A stretch of DNA of 64,000 nt, taken from the NCBI RefSeq assembly GCF_000006405.1, contig NW_003214659.1:389798-453797 (forward strand). Direction: 5' to 3'. This document shows positions 21,343 to 33,832 of this stretch, one piece after another. Position numbers and translations under genes: made by a program. This stretch comes from Perkinsus marinus ATCC 50983. Lineage: Eukaryota; Perkinsozoa; Perkinsida; Perkinsidae. The stretch's first letter is position 1; each line of letters opens with the position of its first letter. Under the pieces are notes generated by a model that was given only the letters and a program-made list of their open reading frames with translations, did no database searches and was not told the origin of the DNA.

Positions 21343-22337
21343 TCAAGACGAGAGTATTTCTTGCATCGTTAACTCTCCTCCCTCTTGCTGTTGTCGATAC
21401 ACGGATGACACACAAGTTCGGCGAGGAACAGTCTCAGGCTCCTTCGAAATAGCATATAAAGCACAAGGCAACACATCGTATGTGAAGTGCTGAATCGGGG
21501 AGATCCACGGATCCATGTAATTGAAGCTACCCAATCTCGATTGGTTGTTGACCTGATGGCAGAGCCTCGTCAGGATCATCATCATCACTCATCGTAAACA
21601 CTCACCTGAATAACGCCCGAATCTAACATAGCATCAGCATTCACTTCGATCTCTGCGGAGAGCAGTCTGGGTTCAAACTCGTCATTTTGAGTAGTTCGTA
21701 TGGATCATGGACAGACTTGTACGTACCTACACAGATGGTCACAAGCGCAGACACTAAGTCGGAAGCAATAGCAGTTAAGAGCTGCGATGGTAGTAAAGTG
21801 AGCAGGAGTATTACAGCTTCCCAGCTGCTTACTGGTTCCAGCTCCCAAAGTCTGCAGTCATCCTCAGGATCAACATACAAGGACTGTCTGAAGAACCCCC
21901 GGCCAGCATCAGACTCCGATACCGGTACAAGGTAGTGACCTCTCGGACACTGAGCGCGGCATGGATTAAGTGACGTCATCGAGGGGGCGTCTTACCTCAT
22001 TAAAAACATTCCTAGCCTTATGTTGTTGTAAAGATGCAAGACCATACTCCGAAGGGTACACACGATTCATCTCCAACTCGTACCTCTTGTCTTCACGACA
22101 AGTAGGTTTAGTCCCATCAAGACGGCACACCTGTCGTGCTTGATCTACTGCATTCTTCACACCCTCAGCATTGAGAGGTCGTGAGCTGACATAAAATGCT
22201 GCTATTCCATAGAAAAGGATGCTCAATATCGGCACAAGGGCAAAGGTGAGCCAAAATCGTAAACGGCAGTATGAGTGCAATTTGCAGCTGGAGCTGCTAG
22301 TAGTCGTTCTTGATGGGCCTGGGTTTTTAGTGGGCAT
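21343..22337 (-). CDS. Single-pass membrane protein, unknown
   Basis: Five exons join in phase. The N-terminus (MPTKNPGPSRTTTSSSSC) is followed by one membrane span (FWLTFALVPILSILFYGIAA), then PLNAEGVKNAVDQARQVC, CPRGHYLVPVSESDAGRG, YVDPEDDCRLWELEP, LLTAIASDLVSALVTIC, EIEVNADAMLDSGVIQ and a last exon with YMDPWISPIQHFTYDVL, ending MQEILSS. The long segment after the span has Cys and is probably lumenal or extracellular (signal-anchor, type II). The length is about 265 residues. The four GT-AG joins, including GTAAGA, GTAAGC and GTGAGT donors, all keep frame. I do not recognise the family. Confidence 0.65.
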
Positions 22338-22566
22338 GAAATTATGAGATTGGACAAACTTCTAGAAAATACAAACTGAGCTCACACAAGATAGCAGACG
22401 AGTGAGGATACCTTCCCTACAAAACACTAATGCTGGTTCATTGACGTTTCTCGAGATTGCTGTATGATTGGCAAATACTTTCCCCGCGACCTCTTGCTAG
22501 AACCCGATGGGGGAGCGAGCGAGTAGTAGATTATTCATCACCCAGAGGAAGAGCTGAGCCTTTGAA

Positions 22567-23067
22567 CTATTGCTCGACTGGTATCAGACACGCCTCTCGA
22601 AATGGGTTAGAGTCCAGAGCAGTGCCGATTATCCGATACCAAACTTGCCAATTCTCCTGTATTGAAGCCTGGTGAAGTAACACGTCGTTGATCTCATCTT
22701 CCAGTGCCCTAGCATCAGCAGCAGAGCCTTGATGTGAGAGATGATCCTTGAATTCAACACCGGCAGCATGCCAGCACCTGCTATCTGGTGAGCCCAGGGT
22801 AAACATACCTGATTCTGAAGTACAGCCTGAAAAATGTAGCAGAGTTGATAACATAACTCGAGTACTTGAGCCTCCTGCCAAGTTATATGAAAGTGAGCGC
22901 CTGCGTAATAGTGACGTGGGGTCTACAGCGGTCCGAGCCAGCGCTTTCCTTGTTGCTACTTCCTGCAACGTCTCAATGAATAACGTCAATAATCCTCTAC
23001 AAACTATATGGCTCACGTGAACTCTGCGAATAAGGATGCAGTTATTGCATGGAAGCAAACAACTCAC
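22567..23067 (-). CDS. Unknown protein, exon set
   Basis: The reading is largely open and protein-like: LLTLFIETLQEVATRKALAR, then HAAGVEFKDHLSHQGS, ADARALEDEINDVLLHQASI and WQVWYRIIGTALDSN, ending LIPVEQ and stop. The upstream part probably begins in another exon, since a GTGAGT donor lies at the right edge near 23063. A small minus-strand reading at 23108-23272, starting MHFPIDSAWPLRR with a hydrophobic stretch, may be its first exon or a separate gene; phase could not be settled. Confidence 0.4.
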   Translation of the reverse strand: MSCLLPCNNCILIRRVHVSHIVCRGLLTLFIETLQEVATRKALARTAVDPTSLLRRRSLSYNLAGGSSTRVMLSTLLHFSGCTSESGMFTLGSPDSRCWHAAGVEFKDHLSHQGSAADARALEDEINDVLLHQASIQENWQVWYRIIGTALDSNPFREACLIPVEQ

Positions 23068-23304
23068 CTTGAACGTGCAGGCTTAGTCGTCACCCATAGG
23101 TTTACTCTCAGGCACTGCGTGGAACTGCGCTGAGCCTACCGTGGTCTAACCCAGCCGATTCCCCATTCAATGTATATTCACACGATGCGTGTATGAACAT
23201 TACCATCACAATGAGATTTGTATTTTTGGCGGAGCGACGCAGCGGCCACGCTGAATCGATAGGAAAGTGCATTTTAGGGTAAAGGTTTGAGACTCTGCTC
23301 AATT

Positions 23305-23701
23305 ATGGGAGACACCAATCCTTCCGACGATGAGGTTACTGGTTTCGTTATAGAAAGTATAAGCACATCGCATGATACCATTGATGATGATTCTCGGGTG
23401 GCCCAATTAGTCTTGGAGTTGCTTCAGCCTGGTTATCCTTGGGGGTTCGTAGCTGACGAGGATGACATGCTTACCAAAGGCTGAAGAAATATGATTCTGG
23501 GCATGCACTAGTGTCGGGAATAACTCTTCACCGCCGCCGAGCGCGGCCCCGTCCTGGTCTCCTCAGAAGAGTATTGATTATGGACATACATATACCGCTT
23601 ATCTCTACATGCGTGTGATAGAAACACTGCTTGGCGATGAGTGGGGGATTCTCGAAGATCCAGGATCTTTCGGACTACATATATTCTATTCTAGCATATG
23701 A
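23305..23701 (+). CDS. Small acidic protein, unknown
   Basis: Starts MGDTNPSDDEVTGFVIES and reads VAQLVLELLQPGYPWG. A weak donor (GTTCGT) and the AG at CACTAG give an in-phase join to SPPPSAAPSWSPQKSIDYGH, YTAYLYMRVIETLLGDEWGI and LEDPGSFGLHIF, then stop. The length is about 105 residues. The helical MRVIETLLGDEWGI and Pro-rich linker look like a real protein. The intron is the weak point, and further exons after 23701 are possible, because a GTGAGC donor lies at 23807. Confidence 0.4.
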
Positions 23702-24124
23702 TCATTGCTCTACGCTTTTCGAACTGGTCCAACATCCAACCCAAGCGGTCATGGCACGAACAAGGGGAGGTAGTAGCTCCCCTTGTCCGTTCCGTGATGG
23801 CTTGGTGAGCATCGTAGTACGATGCTTATAGCGAGGCAGTAATAAAGGTGTTGATCTTGTAGGGTGGTCCTCCTATATTCCACCCCAACTCAATCACTCC
23901 GTTAGCTGCATACTGTTCGTGAACTGTGAATGGCTCTCCTATAGGCACGGTCTGTGAGCATCTTGCTAAGCATTCTCCGGGAGCATTGATGCGGAGTCCA
24001 CAAGTACATCATACTCCAAACAGTTCATGAACAGTTCTTCATGTCCATCTTGAGTGGTCCCTTTAAGACTAGTTGAGGCTTTGCTGCTGTGGACTTCTTA
24101 TTAGCATCTTCCTCTCATAGTTAG
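23702..24124. other. No gene resolved
   Basis: An open + stretch at 23703-23806 ends at a GTGAGC donor and may be an extra exon of the preceding gene. The rest shows nothing. Confidence 0.25.
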
Positions 24125-26185
24125 ATGCCCACCGATCATCATCACCCAGTAGGACAGCGCTACTCCCCTCTCACTGCTGCGTCGTCTGACACTGAGGTCT
24201 CTACTGCTACTCCACTAGCAGGAAAGAGAGTTGCCGTCATTGGATCGGGGCTGGCAGGTAGTAGTTACCGTTAGTGCACCACGTATTGGACATTATCGCT
24301 GAGGTCGGGGATTACCACCCTCCGTGATACTGTCAGTGCTATCGTGCCGCCTTTGGGGTTCACTTCGTCGATCATTCGGATTGGAAGGGCTTATATCGAT
24401 ATTAGGTCTCACTACTGCCTGGGCCCTCTGCAGTGGTGTCGGTAGCGCCATAGAGGAGGTTACAGTATATGAGCGTGCTGACAAACTAGGACTATATAGT
24501 CAGTCGTTGGAGTAGTAGTAGTACAGCAGTCTTCATTATCAACATTGTGCTCAGGTACTCTCCTACACTGACAATAGATGTACCCTACAGAGCGACCAGC
24601 GGGGCGTACTACCCTACGCTCACTAGGCTCTGCTATGTACTGGGCATTAGTTTCGTAAAGTCAGATTGGCCAATATCGTGCACTAAAGTCGAAGGCTCTC
24701 AACGAAGACCCTTCTTTGAATTCCGTAACTGGATCCTATCTCTTGGTAGTATCCAATCCTGAACTGCCACAACGCCTTCTTGTACTCAGGTTCGCTTTTT
24801 TCAATCAAATTGAAGGTACCGATAGTCTCTTCTCTCAAGAGCCTACTGTTCACAATATCCACTGTTTTCAATATTATCCATTTTACTATCACTATCCCCT
24901 CATCCGCTGCTACCACGCATTTACGGGATATAACAGTAGCAGATTGGATGGCATCCCGAGCCTACTCCGATGAGTTCATCTACTCTGTCTTCCTTCCATG
25001 GCTCGCTATTTTCTGCAGCCTCAGCGTGCAGAGTGCTGCCCTTTGCCCTGCAGATGTTGCAGTGGAGTTCCTGAGGGCCCACTGGGGTGATGCCAGGGAT
25101 TTCTGGAGGAAATGGGGTGACTTGGGCGATGATAACTGCATAAGACGATTTGCTGGCAATGGGATTAGAACCCTTGCGGAAAAACTGGTAGAGGATTCTA
25201 AGATTACGGTCAAGTTAGCGACCGAAGTGGACAACCTGGAAGCTCTACTGAGTGTTTATGATTATGTGGTGGTGGCCACAGAAGCGCCCACTGCCGCTAG
25301 GCTACTTGAGTGTGTCGATGCTGAGAGGGCCGCTCTGCTGAAGCGGTTGAAGCACGAGCGTAGTGTGGTCTGGATGCACAGAGACCTTCGCATGCTCCCC
25401 GAGGTGACCAACACTTCATGGCGTTCTGGACTTAATCTCTTCATCGATTCCTCTGCTGCTGCCAATTGGAAACCGTTAGTCACTACCAAGCCGATAAACG
25501 CATGTAGTACCCGGGCGAACGTGGGGAATGGGCAGCAGCAGCAGTAGGAGCCACCACTTCCTTAGATGTATCAGTGTATCTACCATCATGCGACGCTGAA
25601 CTGAAGAGTGAGACAGAAAGCAAAGGGAAGGATGTGGTAATAGTAGTAGTGGTGCTGCAGCAGTGTGAGTAGTAGATGGTGGTGGTGATACCTGGTTTTA
25701 AGGTAATCCAGACGTGGGCACCACTTGGATTGGTGTCACCAGAGCCTAAAGAGCTCCTTCGCAAGGCATCCTACTTCACTCGTCCTGTTCTTACAACAGA
25801 CTACTTCAACATAGTATCTACCTTGGTTAAGTCCAACGGGCGACATAGAACATATCTAGCTGGCAGCTATAGTTATGCTGGCAATAGGAAGATACCTCTC
25901 TTGGAGAATGCTATGCTATCGGTATGATTCTTGCGAGTTTTCTGAAGCCTATGAAACGCTAGGTTTTAGGATCGCTTTTTCCGGTGCCGTTTCCGTCGTG
26001 TTGAAATGCATTCGCTTCGAATTAAAAACATAGGTTTTTGGAATTTGAGTATTTAGTTAGTCAACCCATCGTGCATTCTCAACGTAGTGTGCCTAGAGAC
26101 TGCTTTCTTACAGGGAATATCAGCGGCGGCCAAGATCTTGGGCGTCACCGAGGACAAGCTTCTAAAAAGCACACTTGGCTTGTGA
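24125..26185 (+). CDS. FAD-dependent amine oxidase family protein
   Basis: The start at 24125 gives MPTDHHHPVGQRYSPL. The Rossmann motif VAVIGSGLAG is cut by an intron and continues LTTAWALCSG and EEVTVYERADKLG, the classic GxGxxG and ribose-binding acidic residue of flavin amine oxidases. Then come DVPYRATSGAYYPTLTRL, SFVKSDWPISC and PFFEFRNW; a long exon with YSDEFIYSVFLPWLA, FRRFAGNGIRTLAEKL-like residues and YDYVVVATEAPTAARLL; then WAPLGLVSPEP, TYLAGSYSYAGNRKIPLLEN and the last exon ISAAAKILG, ending STLGL. The C-terminal GSYSY..PLLEN segment is the FAD-contacting end. The substrate is unknown. The intron at about 25475-25700 contains triplet repeats. Confidence 0.85.
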
Positions 26186-26431
26186 TAGCTCACTGATGCT
26201 GTTCACATGCTGAAAGTACAGCTAGGAGGTTTTTTGAAGCCTCACATGGTCAGGGTTTCGCAGTAGGCACCTCTGGTGGTATTGGGTTTTCTCTAAATGC
26301 CGCTTAATACGTGGGAACGTTCATGGCTGCCTATTCTGGCTAGTCAGTGAACACGTGCATTCGTGAGAGAGGCAGGCGTTAGGTTTCTATGATTTATTCG
26401 AGTATAGAGCTTAGCAGTGACCATAGTGCAA

Positions 26432-26704
26432 TCAAGTTTGCCACGAAATTTCGAGGGTTTTCCTTATCGTAGCACAGGGGTACAAGTTTATCATACAACG
26501 ATCCCACATCGAAGAGTTCACACGAGGTAGAACGAGAGGTGCATTGATCTCAATACAATTATCATCGCACAGTTTCTTGGAGAGCTCCTGTAATTGTGGA
26601 AGCGGGTTATCCCGGGAATAGATGGTCACTCTAAGCGTTGCCTCGCCCTGATCCCCCGTCAGTTGATGGACTGCATCGATGCTAGTCCAATTAAGCCGTA
26701 TCAT
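26432..26704 (-). CDS. Small protein, unknown, single exon
   Basis: An uninterrupted reading of 90 codons from the ATG at 26704: MIRLNWTSIDAVHQLTG, LRVTIYSRDNPLPQLQEL, KKLCDDNCIEINAPLVLP, ending TIRKTLEISWQT. Composition and the alternation of charged and hydrophobic residues look genuine. It starts about 110 bases downstream of the end of the nicotinate phosphoribosyltransferase gene on the same strand. It could be a separate gene or a lost 3' exon. No family recognised. Confidence 0.45.
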   Translation of the reverse strand: MIRLNWTSIDAVHQLTGDQGEATLRVTIYSRDNPLPQLQELSKKLCDDNCIEINAPLVLPRVNSSMWDRCMINLYPCATIRKTLEISWQT

Positions 26705-26817
26705 CACATTGGACTTTGATTACTGTGTGTTGAGGTCATGCATGAGCAACCTGCTGACTCGAACTCGACCGTCAGCATTGTTTATGTCTAATCAATAGAA
26801 CTATGATCTAATAAAAA

Positions 26818-29499
26818 TTAACTGAACTCTCTGACTGGTACCGTCTCCTGCCAGAATTGTCTATAGAAATCGAAGAACTCCCCAGAGGTGCTCACTTTGT
26901 ACCTTATCGTCGCAATACAACATGAACATGAAGTGTGTGGACTTACGGTGTGGGGTTAACGGGTCTAAGATGATCCTGTCTAAAGGACCGCCTGACCTTA
27001 TCGAACTGTTCCCTGGCACTATGGATGTCCGGACGGTCCCCTCCTGCTGTCTTAGGGGATAATGACAGGTGACTGGCTTTACCTACAGCATCGAAATTGT
27101 GCGGGTGATAGAAGTCTATCAGTACCATGATCCCAAATACAAACGAGCATATTCTTTACTCGTTCAGGTCTCACATAGCATCTGTGAGAAGTCAATGATG
27201 ATCGTGATAGCAAGTGTCGAATATACTACCTCTTTTGCTCGTCGAACAAGTGGCGGCAGAATACCCTCTCATGGGGCTTCGGCTCCGGCTCATCAACCCC
27301 TTGCATCAAGTCTAGTATAGGGATACCATCCATACCGTAACTACCACAACAAAAGGTCATAATACAGTGTTGCATCCGATTATAGTAGTACAGACGGAAT
27401 AGCGCCTTCCGCGATGGGATTCCCTGTTTGGCTATGTCTTGAGATAACTTCATCTTGGGCTGATCATTCAACTCAACTAGTTTGTATCTACCATGAATAA
27501 GCTCAAGTGAGGTAGCAGACATACGGACCCACACCATCCCCAGGGCTGGTTGAGCTTGGCAAGTCACCAGATTGGTGCCTACTTTCACACGTCCAATGGA
27601 TGAGCAGTAGAATTCTCTTACCAATGCCGAATGAATCGATACAATGCTTCTGTTCCTTGAGGGATATCATCACATCCTCGTTAATATCATTGGACACTAC
27701 TATAGTGGCTATAAGAAAACCACAATTGATAGCTATGAATTGACATACCAACACTCACTGGTTTTTATGAAGGAGAATCCCTCAGATTCGAACGCATCAC
27801 CAGCACGAAGGAAGAGCTCTCGAGTCTTGATACTGAGATATCTGAGGTGAATGCAGAATAAAGAGCAGGACTGAGGGGTTAGGAGAGGAGGAGGAGGACC
27901 TACGCCAAATCGCCACTGTCTAGACGTATCCCTATCGCCTTGGAGGAGGCGATCCTCCATAGACCAAGGGCAACACTGATGAAGTTGGGGATGCCAGAAG
28001 ATAGAGTCTCGAAGGTATCAACTAGTGCAAGGAAGGCCGATGGGAAGGCCTGGGCGTAGCGTATAAACGCCACTAGTTCGCCATCATTACACATCTCTAC
28101 CTGATCAATGTGTGGTGGGATATGAGCGACATAAGCTAGTACCCTTAAATCTAAAGCAATGCAGAGGTCTATCCTGGCTCGTACGCAGGCCTGCTCAAAT
28201 TCTTTGGTTCTCACACGAGCCGAAAGAGGATCATCTAACAAAGATAGCCAAGACTTATACCTCGGGTCTGGGTTATAATTACTCGTATCTGGTGGCCTGC
28301 AGGGATGATCAAGATCCTCAAGTCCATGGAAGCTAGTCACGAAGGCATGAGCATGTGTACCACCCAGGGGTATGTCAAATGCATGACCAGCTTTAACGTT
28401 GGATGTGGCTGATGTGTTGTAGGAGTACGATAGGAGAGGAGTGTACTACTACCATCAAAGCCTCCAATGTAGGCGTAGCGGCTAGCCGAGAGAGCTCCAT
28501 CTGGACCTTGGGCTCGACGACAACCGAACTCCATGAGCCTAGCCGAGTCGCCAGCAGCTATACGTAACCTCGCTGCCTGTGTGGCTATCTGTAGTTAGGA
28601 GAGCTCATTAGAGGGAAGGGGAGGCCGATACTACTCACAAGACAAGGGAAGTTGAGGAGAGTGAGTATGCCTGTCTCCAGCAGCTGGCATACAATGAGTG
28701 GGCCAGCAACACGTAGGACCGGCTCCCGCGGGAATACAAACTAAAGGTGTGGTATGTAGGAACAAGACGAGATACACACCTTACGTCGCCTTCTCTGACA
28801 GCATGTATGGTAACGTCCTTAGCATCTAGTGTGAGGAGGTATTGGAAGAACTCATCGGATGCAGTAGGAAGTTGGGTCTACACGACGTAGATACTAACGG
28901 AGGGTAGCAATAGTAGTACTCACTTTCAAATACTCTATATTCATTGGAGTGAAACAGAACGTATTGGCGAACCTCACAACCTCGTCTATACCTACCAAAG
29001 GGTTGTAGCCATACTAGTAGTAGTGTAATCGTTATATGTCCCTACCAGCACAGACTACGAACTCGCCGTTGAAGGGGCACTTGCGGAAGTAGACGTCAAA
29101 GACTGCATGGTCTTCGGTCTTAGCTGCTTGCCTAAATAGCAGTAGTAGCTCATCACCTTGTGGTACATCCCTACTACCAATAAGCATATGCCATAGTTAT
29201 TTGATATAGGTCTGTTAATGTGGACTCTATAACGTCCGAATGGGGTGTGCCCATATTTGGATCACACCTTTTGCCTCCATGACGGACCCATGCCAGCCCA
29301 GGCGAGCCTGGCTTATAGTAGTGAGGGTAACTCTTCCGACGATGCTGCTGCTACTACCTAATTCGTCCTCATCTTCTTGATATCCTCTAGCAATGCACGA
29401 GCTACTGCGTAGTTTCGATAGATCCTTCTGATTGCTCAAGTCCACACTATGGTGATGCTGATGATGACCACTAGCAGGAGTAATAGGAATAGGAAGCAT
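26818..29499 (-). CDS. Nicotinate phosphoribosyltransferase
   Basis: This enzyme joins nicotinate to PRPP to make nicotinate mononucleotide in NAD salvage. Motifs in order: [75 protein letters not shown] (visible as [10 protein letters not shown]), [67 protein letters not shown] and, at the end, [28 protein letters not shown] and the GxGT/VTCQ segment are the known phosphoribosyl-binding signatures. About 12 exons. The start at 29499 gives a family-untypical N-terminal extension of about 75 residues, rich in Ser, His and Pro. The stop is at 26818-26820. Probably cytosolic. Confidence 0.93.
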
Positions 29500-30503
29500 T
29501 GATGTAGGGAATACCACCGCAGCCTCCTAACACGAGCATATCCTCCTATTCCTGGTGATTCACTCCAGCCCTAGACTATATCAACCATAGTGAAAACCAG
29601 ATCACGGCTGCTACTCCTTATCATCATGCGATGCTGTGCAAAAGAGCCTCCCGAGATCACATAGTGATAGTATCATTGTCACCGCACATCCTTCCTCGAA
29701 GAAGCGCAGACAGCTGCATCAGCTCGGGAGAACACCATATTGATGTTTCTCATCAAACAGGCCCAGGGAAGGGAGAGGGACGGTTGGAAGGTGCCAGTAC
29801 GGGAGACCTTTGACATAGGGCGCCAGAGGTCTCACCATCCTTCTCTCCGATGGCAGTACCTATTGCCACAAATCATCTTCGACATGAATCTTGCGCTAAA
29901 CCATCACAATTGTGTCACTACGCCACGAAATACCGCGCTCGCCCATAGCTATTTTGGAGCTTCACGACTGATAGGCCTTTGACTAATACGTCAAGATTAG
30001 AGAATTTTAAAGTTAGAATTCCAACTTCACAAACGTAAGAAACCTCTAAGCCTGTTGCACTAATCTGTCGAGTGATGAGAAACTCTTCATCGATTCACGG
30101 TTGCTGAATCTTAGTGATGATAGACAAGTTGCGTCCTTACTGACGACGACGACGACGATCACAGTGCTTTACTACGGGCTTTCATCATGTATCGTGGACT
30201 AAGCGATGCATAATGAAGAGGTCCAATAGTAGTGATGAAGGCCCAATCCAGGACCTACCAAGGGTAGTGTTTTTGGTAGGTAGTATACAACTAGGCTTAC
30301 AGTGATAATGGTTGCTCCCGGTAGTACTGATATGCGTGTTTGCGATAGACGCCCTGTTGTGTGAGTAGTAAGTTGGTCAATACTTCCATCGATAGAAGCA
30401 CCATGAATTTGATGAAGCAGCAGTATCTTAGGGTAGACCTGTCTTGCATAAGGTCGACCATACACTACACGAACCAAGCCTTAGTTTTTATTGGGTATTC
30501 GTA
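29500..30503. other. Intergenic, no gene recognised
   Basis: Lies between the divergent starts of the phosphoribosyltransferase and SNF8 genes. A short (GAC)n run lies near 30141. The bases at 30040-30060 (AAACCTCTAAG) recur near 56430. Nothing codes convincingly. Confidence 0.35.
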
Positions 30504-31585
30504 ATGCGTCGTGGTGGGTTGGGTGCAGCTGGAGTAGCCCGTCGAAGGCAGGAGAATGTAGTACTACTATGTAGAGCATCATAGATAACTAACCTCATGG
30601 TCATCAGAGAAAGATGGAGAGTATCGGTGGGTCTTTAGAAACAGTTAGGCTAGAGACAGTAAAGGGACAATGTGATACATTCAAGGCAAGGCTGCAGGTA
30701 GCGACCATCGCTCTAGAGAAGCACCAGCAGCAGCGCGTTACCGTTGTCGTGTTAGGAATTCGCCACGAAATATCGGTCCAAGATAGAGAAGGATCCCATC
30801 TTCCGTTCACAGTTCCTGGGTATGTGCCAATCAGTGGGTGTAGACCCTCTGCAGTGTAAGGAAGGTCTATCGGTATCATTATCCATCGACACTGGTGTTA
30901 GCCACGAAGTCAGTGTTTGGATCAATGCTCGGGCTCGGGCGCTTCTATGCCGAACTAGGTGTGCAGGTAGAGATGTACATCGCCGCTATGCACTCCGAAG
31001 GTGTGACACTGGTAGATACTAACACTGTGTCTGACAACGCGTGAGGATAATGGTGGGCTATTGGACATGGATGACTGTTTAGCAATGCTCAGGAAGGTTC
31101 GTGCTGCTAAGTCCGATACCATCTCCAGGTGATAATAGTAGTAAAAGGTTCATGAACTAGTGATGTTCCTGTTAGGGAAGATGTGACTAAGGCGATATCA
31201 GAGCTGTCAGTACTAGGTGCCGGAGGTGTGAGCATAGTATGGGGAGAGAGAGGAAAGTAGTAGGAAGCATTACCGTCATGCTTACTCTCATATGTGTCAT
31301 CATCATCGTGTAGGACCTTCATCAGCTCCGTCCCAGATGCCTTCAATGCTGACCAGACTGCAGCTATCAGCTTGATAGTCTCCCGAGGAGGGCATGTATC
31401 TGTCAGCGAGTAATGCTACCGTCAGCGATATCGAATGCACACCATCTTACAGGTTAGCGAGACAGCTAGACTGGACACTTGAGCGTACTAACATTGCATC
31501 ATCATCATTATTACGAGAAGGATTGGTATGGCTAGACATAGACCCTACCACTCAGGAAAGATATTTGTATACTCTCCATGTATGA
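30504..31585 (+). CDS. SNF8: ESCRT-II subunit SNF8/VPS22
   Basis: The N-terminus MRRGGLGAAGVARRRQEN is close to the family's MxRRGxGAGxIxKK start. Then SLETVRLETVKGQCDTFKAR, YRSKIEKDPIFRSQFLGMC and QSVGVDPLQC follow; the last is the family's IGVDPL motif. Downstream exons read NGGLLDMDDCLAMLRKVRA, DVTKAISELSVLG, ADQTAAISLIVSRGGHVSV and RQLDWTLERTNIASSSLLRE, ending GLVWLDIDPTTQERYLY, the two winged-helix domains. It is part of the ESCRT-II core that sorts ubiquitinated cargo into endosomal vesicles. Short introns throughout; the length of about 250 residues fits the family. The FYYE segment typical of SNF8 falls in the poorly resolved stretch near 30870-31020. Confidence 0.9.
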
Positions 31586-31747
31586 TTGGCCCAACCATTG
31601 CACCTTTCGAGTTCCCTCACTTTTGGTTTACAATTTCCTCGTCCTTGTTGTGTGATGAATTAGGGAATATCGAGAGCACTGGTGCATATCTCCATACCAT
31701 CCCCTCGACTCATCGTCGAACTATCTCTTACCACATCGGGACCGTCA

Positions 31748-33832
31748 ATGAATGGCACATCAGAAAGCCTTCTCCCCATCACCGAAAGGGAGGAGGAAGT
31801 GAAGCTCAGAACATGTATCAGCAACCTGGCAATCATAGCAGCACCGCAGGTAGGTATCAAGTCACACGTAGCGGACAACTGCTTGGTGTCAGGTAGTGTC
31901 AATGGTATTGAATTACCTACCACAGACCATTAACGTTTTATTCATCAGTAGATTAGGTGACGCTGACATGTTAGCAGCAGTTGGTCTTGCTAACCTAGTG
32001 AGCCTTCTCGTAGTATATCGCTATAGCATGCACGATACCATGCAGGTCTTCAACATAGGGGGAGTGTCCTGTGGGTATGGCATAAACCAGGCAATAGAAA
32101 CTCTAGTATCGCAGAGTGAGTAAACCTTCTTGCTCCTGCAGATGTTATTCATACTCCAGGTCGTGGGCACAGTGGTCATCGATTGGCTTCCATACACATG
32201 GCCAAAGGGATGTGTATAGGCCTGCTCTTATCAGTATATCAATACCTCTATGATAATGCCACCTCTGCTATCAGACAATCCTATTCATCGTCCTACAGTT
32301 CACTGAGATTGTCCTCAAATTCCTTGGCCAGGATCCTGTGGTGGCTAGACATGCTATGGATTATGTCAGTGCTCCCCTCACTATCCCTTCTAGAGCTCAT
32401 TATCAGGTTAATAGTGCGAGTATAGGTATATGGCCGGCTATACAATACGACTGTATTATGAGGTTTTTATTATGTTATCATCATCCTCATATATGTACTT
32501 GGATATATGCTATAACAGCATCACTCCATGTACGCTATAAAGCATCGTATTGATAGTATGTCTGTTGAAGGTACTCTGGTGTTACCTATTGGTTACACCA
32601 TCATCAGGTCTGGCTGGTGCAGGTGTAGCAATGACTCTCACATTCACGGGATGTTGGCTACTCGGCATACTGTGAGTAGTAGTAAAGTGTCGATATGATG
32701 ATATTATCATAATGTGTGTAGATATATTATATTTGCTATGTGGAATCCCTCTATCACAGCTATACCTCGAGATGCTCTACCAACATTCACTTGGAGTATG
32801 TTCTATGGATGGTGGGAATACCTCAAGATTGGTATACCTTCTATGATTACCTTATGCTCAGAATGGTGGGCATATGAGATTGCTACACTGGTACCTAGTC
32901 CCACTGCTGCTACCGTCATTCATCTACTTGGCAGATAGTCGGCCTTCTCCAGGACTCAGCTCAGCTCGCTGCCCATGTATCTGTGTGTAACGTGTCAGTG
33001 CTGGTAGTACAGTGTACCGTGGCGTCGTCGAATGCTGTGTTATTGTGACTCTTTATAGATGTTCATGGTCAGCTATGGTCTACAGGCAGGCCTTAGTGCC
33101 AAGATTGGTGCAGCGGTGGGCTCTGGCAACTTGTATCTGGCGAGGATGTCAGCTTTTCAGGGTAGTCGATGATGATGAATTGGTATTATCTCAGGTATTG
33201 CAAGTGTGCAACCCTTATGGGAGGGTGTATGCTTGTCGTTATTGAGCTCACCCTCATCACCTTCCGGAGCACCATCGCGAGTTTCTATGCGGCCCGCGAG
33301 CCAGAGGTGATAACCATCGTCGTCGTCATCGATGGTAGCAATCAATGTACGTTAGGTATCAAGATACCTCACATTTCTGATCTTCCCCTATCTTGGCATA
33401 CAAGAGGTTTTTGATTTTGCCCAGGCTTGCATGCAAGGGGTCTTCAAGGGCCTAGGTAAGTAGTAGCCATTACTATCACTCTCTATGATTCATGGATATC
33501 CTCGCCTATTATCAGGTATCCAACGGTATGCGGCAGTGGTAAACCTCTGTTCGTATTATCTCTGCATGTTGCCATTGGGTTACCTCCTCTGTGTAGGAGG
33601 ACTTCACTCCTCTTCTATTGGTAACCTCCCACAGATACATTTCGAGCTCGGTGTATATGGGATGTGGATGGCGTTCATTGTCAGCGTTGCTGGTGTAGCA
33701 TCATCATATTCTATAATACTCAGAAGTAGGTTGAGGGTAATTCCACTGAGCTCCTCCTCATTATTTTTAGTAGGTACTGACTGGTCGAAGCACATGGATG
33801 CGGCTCACGTTAGAATTAAGAGAGCTTTGTGA
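31748..33832 (+). CDS. MATE-family multidrug/toxin efflux transporter, copy 1
   Basis: Exon 1 (MNGTSESLLPITEREEE) is cytosolic. The first spans read VVSMVLNYLPQTINVLFISR and LGDADMLAAVGLANLV, followed by GYGINQAIETLVSQ, the family's conserved G-x(n)-A-x-x-T-L-x-S-Q motif. Later segments are VLKFLGQDPVVARHAMDYV, GLAGAGVAMTLTFTGCWLLG, WNPSITAIPRDALPTF, EYLKIGIPSMITLCSEWWAY, VGLLQDSAQLAAHVSV, MFMVSYGLQAGLSAKIGAAV, QACMQGVFKGLG and VYGMWMAFIVSVAG. MATE proteins export organic cations in exchange for H+ or Na+. An in-frame ATG at 31682 would add 22 residues. More than ten exons; some middle joins (32100-32300) are not fully resolved and could hide a lesion. Confidence 0.82.
32397..32900 (+). repeat. 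Near-identical block shared with the second MATE gene (copy 1)
   Basis: This block and 35155-35661 match almost base for base, including intron sequence. By eye there are about ten substitutions and one 3-bp indel (an extra AGT in copy 2). Flanking exons are clearly diverged. The right border falls inside an intron, just after GTACCTAGTC. Confidence 0.9.

Noticed and set aside
30120-30160. CRISPR-like or tandem array
   Set aside because: It is a short (GAC)n run only; no repeat-spacer structure exists anywhere in the window.
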